Below are positions 58,729 to 64,000 of a stretch of 64,000 nucleotides of DNA, in pieces (within the stretch, counting starts at the first letter, position 1; the number at the start of each line of letters is the position of its first letter). The notes beneath the pieces were generated by a model, which saw nothing but the letters and a program-made list of their open reading frames with translations, was not told where the DNA came from and ran no database searches. This DNA is from Pholis gunnellus. Its lineage: Eukaryota > Chordata > Actinopteri > Perciformes > Pholidae. The position numbers were made by a program, and so were the translations under genes. Where the stretch lies: assembly GCA_910591455.2 (NCBI GenBank), contig OU342807.1, positions 20,514,986 through 20,578,985 on the forward strand, in the 5' to 3' direction.

Positions 58729-61275
58729 ATATATAATGTAAATTTACAACTCTCAATGTAAAGTTGTCCAGCTCAACATCATCTTAAAAGATAACTTTAA
58801 TAATAAACATATAATTGAATTGAACACATTTCCGACATTGTCATCAAATACTGAACATCGTGAGCTTGGTGAAAACAGACATTATGACATGGCTGCTGTA
58901 TTCACTTGCATTATTGTACTGATGGTCACTGAGTGTATGACCCTTCTCCCAGTTTCCATTTCATGATCACTCAAATGTAAAGACGTCTCTCTTTAATGGA
59001 TAATTAAAGCAAAAACAAGCCAGTAAAATAAATACAACCCACAAAGCACTAGGTGGAGCTCTGATTGGCCAGTTGTAACGTGTTGGTGGGAGTTTGGCAG
59101 ATCAAACCTCCAACTTGCTTGTCTGCCCAATAAAACAAAGCCCCAGTATAACTGTAAAGTCCTATTTATAACAGTGGATCATCATATCAATCAGTTTGGG
59201 ACTAAGAACATTTATTGTGTGTTTTCAACAGACAGAATACAAGTAATACACAGCTTGACTCTAGATGCAAGTTCTCATTGTTGGTATGACGAGTTTCATC
59301 CTCATACTGACCAAAGTGAATCAGTTCTCTCTTCAGCCCGTCAGTCTCCTCAGTCAGGTTTGGGCATCTCGCTTCTATGACTGAAAAGAGCAGAAACACT
59401 TCCATTAACAGATCCCATTAAACCAACAATTTAGACACATGCACAAGGACCAATTTGTGGTTCAGCATCTTGCTCAAGGAGCCTTTGTCACAGGTTGTGA
59501 CAGTGTGTGATGTAATCTATACTGGGATATAAGGAAGTGTACAGGCTGAAAGTTGTTACTTGGGTTTAATAACGTCAAAAATATGAATGGAAAGTCCCAT
59601 CCTCTTCTTACTTAATCTGAACGTAATAAGCCCCATGACAGTTTCTGATCATAAACTTCCCCGAACTAGTGTAACTGAACATTGGAGAGAAACTGTGAGG
59701 GAGCCTGAGAGCATAAACACAGAAATATAATGAGGCGTTGCTATGTTATGGATACAGACGGATATTTTGACAAAAACACACTTATAAAACCGCTCAGAGA
59801 AAGTATCATATCTTGTCAATGTAATTATTCAACTGAGGTGGCAAGCAGATTTCCTGGTGTTAAAGTGGACACAGTTTAAAATGACTCACCGAGAGCGAGA
59901 CGCAGGGAAATGTTGAGAGCAGCTTGTAGGATACACAGGAGTCCAAAGCTCACAGCAACCAGTTTGTAGAGTTTTCTCCCTGTGTGCAGAAATCAGACAG
60001 ACATGCACACAACATAAGTGCCTGTAGTTATCTGGATAATTTCAGCTCTGTTGGCAGTTTGGGTGGACTGTATGTGAGGATGTGCGCAGGCCATAGTCAG
60101 GCTGCTCCATAAACCATTATGTACTTGAAGGTGAACCATGTAACCCGTTGGACCCTAGCCCTATTTTTAGGCCTCTGCTCGAAAATTGCATACCCACACT
60201 AAACAGAGTGTAGATCTCTAACTACAAGGTCTATTTGAATAATGTTGATGTTATAATAACAGAAACGCTTGTGAGATTTGCTCAGATGTGTAAATATGTT
60301 ACCGGTTAACTGGGGGGAAAAAAAGCACTTTTATTGATATTATTTACTTGAAATAATGCAGATGAAAGCCTAAACTCTCCCAAATCATAGCACAACATGT
60401 CAGTAGTCTCACAAAAAAGAATTGGCTTTGATAAAGTGAAGCATGCCAAAGCTATAGAGGTTTCAGGACGAGAGGTCACGCGAGGACAAGCCAAATTCTT
60501 ATTTTTGGAACCAGCTGTTGTAGCTGTTCAATTCTAATTGTATATACTATATAACTATATATTTCACTTGTTTTATCACTAATAGTGTTCAATCTATCGT
60601 AATACAGCAGTTTGGCATCATTTTGAGCCATGTTGAGCTCTCTGGGGTGCTCATATCTCTCCTCCATGCAATGTTCTTGTCTCTGTCTGTGTCTATGTAG
60701 ACCTTTCAGCATGTGACACCTCGTTCGATCCGGAAGAATCTCAGGATTGCAGTCGGGGTTTCCTTGAGTTGATGGACAGAATTTTTAGCCACTAAAATTC
60801 CAAAACCGTGCCGCGCTACCCCCGAGCGTAAAATGATTCGCCAAACAATAAGATGACGACCACTTGTAATACCTGCACCCAAAATAACCATTTCTTCACA
60901 GACACAGACAGAGACAAGGCAAGCACACGTCTGAAACGGATTACCGTCAATTTCCAGCGTTTTCTTCCAGAAAATTACCTCAAGGTACGATGCGTTTCAA
61001 ATTTTTATAAATGACTCAACAAATGTCTCAGAAGCCGACCAATAATATTTGTGAACATGTGAACTTAAAAATATAGAGAAATGGATTTTTCCTCAGCTTT
61101 TCCACTGAATTCTGAATTATCCATTAAAATCTTTATCCACATTAATAAAATGTTTTCTCTCACCAGACACTGCAGCAGTCCCTCCACCATCCTGTTGGAC
61201 GTCACTCCTGGCCTCAGGTAGATTCACGTAGTCCATAGTGATCTCAGATTGCTCTTTATGGATAAACCTGGCCAT
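57551..61275 (-). CDS. C-type lectin receptor, gene C (complete, 220 residues)
   Basis: Type II membrane receptor of the fish CD209/CLEC4-like lectin group. Six exons on the minus strand: 61164-61275 (cytoplasmic tail, MARFIHKEQSEITMDYVNLP), 59890-59979 (membrane helix, LYKLVAVSFGLLCILQAALN), 59312-59380 (short stalk, CPNLTEETDGLKRELIHF), 58092-58234 (lectin part 1, DRYFQEGWVYLRPSFYYISS ... DDCLQRGADLVVINSKEEQ), 57840-57940 (part 2, LTWIGLLEGETNGTWKWVDG), 57551-57698 (part 3, YWAPGEPNDF ... NSWNDIPC ... FWICEKMIAL, stop). Total 663 bases, in frame. EPN and WND predict calcium-dependent mannose-type binding. Cysteines DDC/WIC and EEC/IPC are present; the N-terminal pair of long-form domains is missing. 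YVNL is a possible sorting or signalling motif. ATG 61275 is the first in-frame methionine; an internal Met before DYVNL is an alternative. The family acts in innate recognition on leukocytes. Confidence 0.85.
58656..58724. repeat. (TA)n microsatellite in lectin gene C intron
   Basis: An AT dinucleotide run of almost 70 bases in the intron between the stalk exon and lectin part 1 (58235-59311). Nothing else is recognisable in that intron. Confidence 0.93.
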
Positions 61276-62474
61276 GTTCACCAGCTGACTGGAGAGGGAC
61301 AATGCTGAATAGAGAATTTGTTTTTCTTAGAATCCACTTCTTCTTTTACATTTTTGTTCATTGCGACACGTCATTGTTCTTCCTCATTTTCCCTCGACTT
61401 AAACTGCTTCTTCGTTCTTCGATTGCTGCTGAAACCAGAATTGAATTACCTGCAACACTTCAAAGAGGACTCTTTTAAAAGATTTACTTCTTTGTTTTAC
61501 ATAAAGAGTTCATTAGACTCTGTGTTGAGTTATTTGAGAAGCAAACTTTGGTTTTAAAATTACAACAGGTTTTTAATCCACAGAGATATTCGTATCTTTT
61601 TTATACAAACATCTTTCTTGTTTTTTTTGTTATGAATGAACTTTTACAGATGAACTGAACTGTTTGGAGAACAGTCTTTTTATCCTTCATTCTTCTTACA
61701 TATTACACAACTGTTACACCTGAAAACATTACTTTTTACTACTACTGATACTTCATGAGCAGTCAGTTCAGTTTGTGAATAATTGCATGCAATTAATGAC
61801 AAACTTTGTGTGAAGCCTAAACCTCCCCTCTTCAAATTATCACCAACAGATCATACAAGTGAAATGAATGACTTATGCGCAAATTTAAATATCTGATAAA
61901 ACATTACATTAGTGGAAGTGATATTCCAATGGAAAATCTGAAATCTGCGTGGAAAGACAGTGACGTGTACTCTAATAATTCATGTTGCCTATGTAGATGT
62001 GACATCTGGGCCCCTGTGAGGCATTTAGAACAAGAATCTCAACAATGTGTGCCGTGTCAAAAACACCAAACGTCATCACTGGTAGAGCTCGAGATGACAA
62101 TTCAAAACTTTCAACATAGCTGCCAGCTCTGGGACCTAATCTGCTTCCTAATATAAAGCAGAAGTGTGACACAACAGAGCAAAATATATTTTACTAAATG
62201 TCTATTAAATTGTTATCCCCGATGAAGCTGAAACTCTTTTGTCAGGTTTTGAACCCGTGCTTTTCCTTTCCTCCATCTGTCTCCTGCCGTGGTCAGAAAT
62301 TATAACCAAGATTTGGAATTTGGGAAATTAGGAAGTTCTCAATACTAATTTCCAGCATCAGATGTCAGGCTAACACAGTGCTAAAGGAAGAGGAAAAAAG
62401 CAAAAGAACATCACATACCCAACACACACAACTGTTACTGATCGACATAGACAGTTTCTTCTGAGCTGATATAC

Positions 62475-62635
62475 TGTGGCTTTCTCAGGTCAACTTTATC
62501 AGCTGGGACAAGATGTATAAACAACACATGAACAGGAAAACCACCATTTCCTACACATAAACAGACATTTTACACACATGCACAATTTTATAGAGTGAGC
62601 TGAGAGTGATGAAAGCCAATTACACTTGTATGCTG
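62475..62635. repeat. Local duplicate, unit 1
   Basis: From TGTGGCTTTCTCAGGTCAAC to GCCAATTACACTTGTATGCT. It recurs about 1.07 kb to the right at 63549-63729 with small differences and a T-rich insertion in the second copy. Both contain AACAGGAAAACCACCATTTC. Non-coding as far as I can see. Confidence 0.75.
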
Positions 62636-62637
62636 GC

Positions 62638-63040
62638 CTACAGTGTACACAGCAGACTGGTACAGGCTTTTTTCACAGCATGTGTTTTGCTAAAACACAA
62701 CCATGATTGATTGTTTTATTACTTGTTATTTGTTGCACATGTGCTTTTCCTTCTGTGAAAAAGGCATTACGTATTTTATCCACTGCCGTGGAAGCCAACC
62801 AGCAATGCATCGGTATAATAGCTGCTCAAGGTTTTCTGTCCGTCAGAAATATATGTACGATTTTGACCCATTTATGCGTAGTATTAACTGAAAGGATAAA
62901 GGCATTATTAGCCACCTTGTGAGATATAGATCTGTTTTTGAGGAACTAAAAAGTGCACTGAGGATGTCAGTTATTTTTTTCTTTGGCCATTTAAAATGAA
63001 GAGAGTTCAATTTAATGAGATAAAGAAATTAGATAATCAA
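62638..63040 (+). repeat. Repeat block 3 upstream of lectin gene C
   Basis: Third copy of the block, with an open frame at 62703-62891 (62 residues, HMCFSFCEKGITYFIHCRGS ... FSVRQKY ... PFMRSIN-stop). Relative to copy 2 it lacks about 17 bases (GACATGTCAAAACTTGC), which changes the frame upstream of CEKG. The downstream half shares the GATCTGTTTTTGAGGAACTA motif with 51,020. Confidence 0.7.
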
Positions 63041-63548
63041 AAGGTATTTATTCTCATTTAAGAAAAAAACATGGACAGCAAATACATTCATGTACATACT
63101 GTATATCGTTTTGCATTGGATAGTACATCCTTCCAACACCTTTAAAATAATGAACAATCAAACATTATAATGTATTTTGTGTAGTAATAATTGAGTGGGT
63201 GAAAAAAACATTGAGCTAAATGTAAAATATAGAGCAGAGGTTTTATAATTCATACTTGATTATTCAATTCTTTATGCTTGTAAAACATTCACATCATGGT
63301 TGTAGACATATTATGTAATGCAACACTAACCTTTATGTAAATCTGGCTTTACAGCATTTAACATAATCAAATGATCGCATGTATGATGGTCCATGGACAA
63401 GTAACTGGATGATTATATTAATAATATAAGCCGTTATTATAATTAGTTATTATACATTCCCTAGATTAGTATAATGATAGACAAAACCATTTATTTAGTA
63501 ATGGATTGATGTACTGTATGTATTGATGATATATTACTGCTTGACATG

Positions 63549-63729
63549 TGTGGCTTTCTCAGGTAAACTTCATCAGCTTGGACCAGATGTATAAACAACA
63601 CGAACAGGAAAACCACCATTTCCTACACATACACTGATCTTTTTTCTTTTTTTTTAAGTAACATGCACACACAGTTTTCTAGAGTGAGCTGAGAGTGATG
63701 TGATGAAAGCCAATTACACGTGTATGCTG
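63549..63729. repeat. Local duplicate, unit 2
   Basis: Second copy of the unit at 62475-62635 in the same orientation, extended by a T-rich insertion near 63640. The remaining sequence to 64000 is AT-rich and contains no feature that I recognise. Confidence 0.75.
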
Positions 63730-64000
63730 TACTTAATTAAATTCTGATGGCTTTTTGAGGTTCAGGGTTGGTATTGTGTTGTCCAGTACCGGTTTCCCTT
63801 TATGTGACTGTTATATATATATTGTCTAATAACTGTTTTGGCAAACAAACAATACATGGACAGCAGTAACAAAGAAGACTACATTTCTATTGATCTTTTC
63901 AGTCCTTTCAGTGCAGATGAAGATGACAGTTAAGGCAATTTGAGCCTATATCAAAAGGTTTTGATTTATAAAAGTATTAATAGCTTTTAAGTCATTCAAG

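Overview
This is vertebrate genomic DNA, almost certainly from a ray-finned (teleost) fish. Short coding exons with GT-AG junctions are separated by introns of 0.1 to 5 kb. (CA)n and other microsatellites are abundant, and there are degraded copies of common fish MITEs. The exons translate into recognisable vertebrate proteins. No bacterial, organellar or CRISPR features were seen. Coordinates were read by hand; exon edges were set by splice consensus and reading-frame continuity.

Layout. (1) 1-27,290, plus strand: the last 17 coding exons and 3' UTR of smurf2, a C2-WW-WW-WW-HECT ubiquitin ligase; its first exons lie left of the window. (2) 28,480-31,140, plus strand: a small gene ending in a Cys-rich module (IVDEE...C-x2-C...CxFC...KW). 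(3) 32,396-49,853, minus strand: a complete 22-exon cep95 (883 residues, frame closes exactly), tail to tail with smurf2, an arrangement I also recall in mammals. Two THAP-domain genes sit on the opposite strand inside its introns: one at 32,817-33,378 in intron 21 and one at 36,628-39,660 in intron 16. The second ends in the same Cys-rich module as the gene in (2). (4) 51,595-61,275, minus strand: a cluster of type II membrane C-type lectin genes. One is complete (220 residues), one lacks a first exon of its own but has a complete lectin domain, and between them lies a first exon/membrane exon/neck-repeat unit with no lectin domain. (5) 50.2-51.5 kb and 62.4-63.8 kb: related repeated blocks flanking the lectin cluster.

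How the parts relate. smurf2 and cep95 look like a conserved housekeeping pair. The three THAP/Cys-rich genes appear to be lineage additions that use cep95 introns and its downstream flank. The lectin cluster is evolving by duplication and exon exchange: one lectin exon is almost identical in two genes whose other exons have clearly diverged, and a broken original copy of that exon remains beside it.
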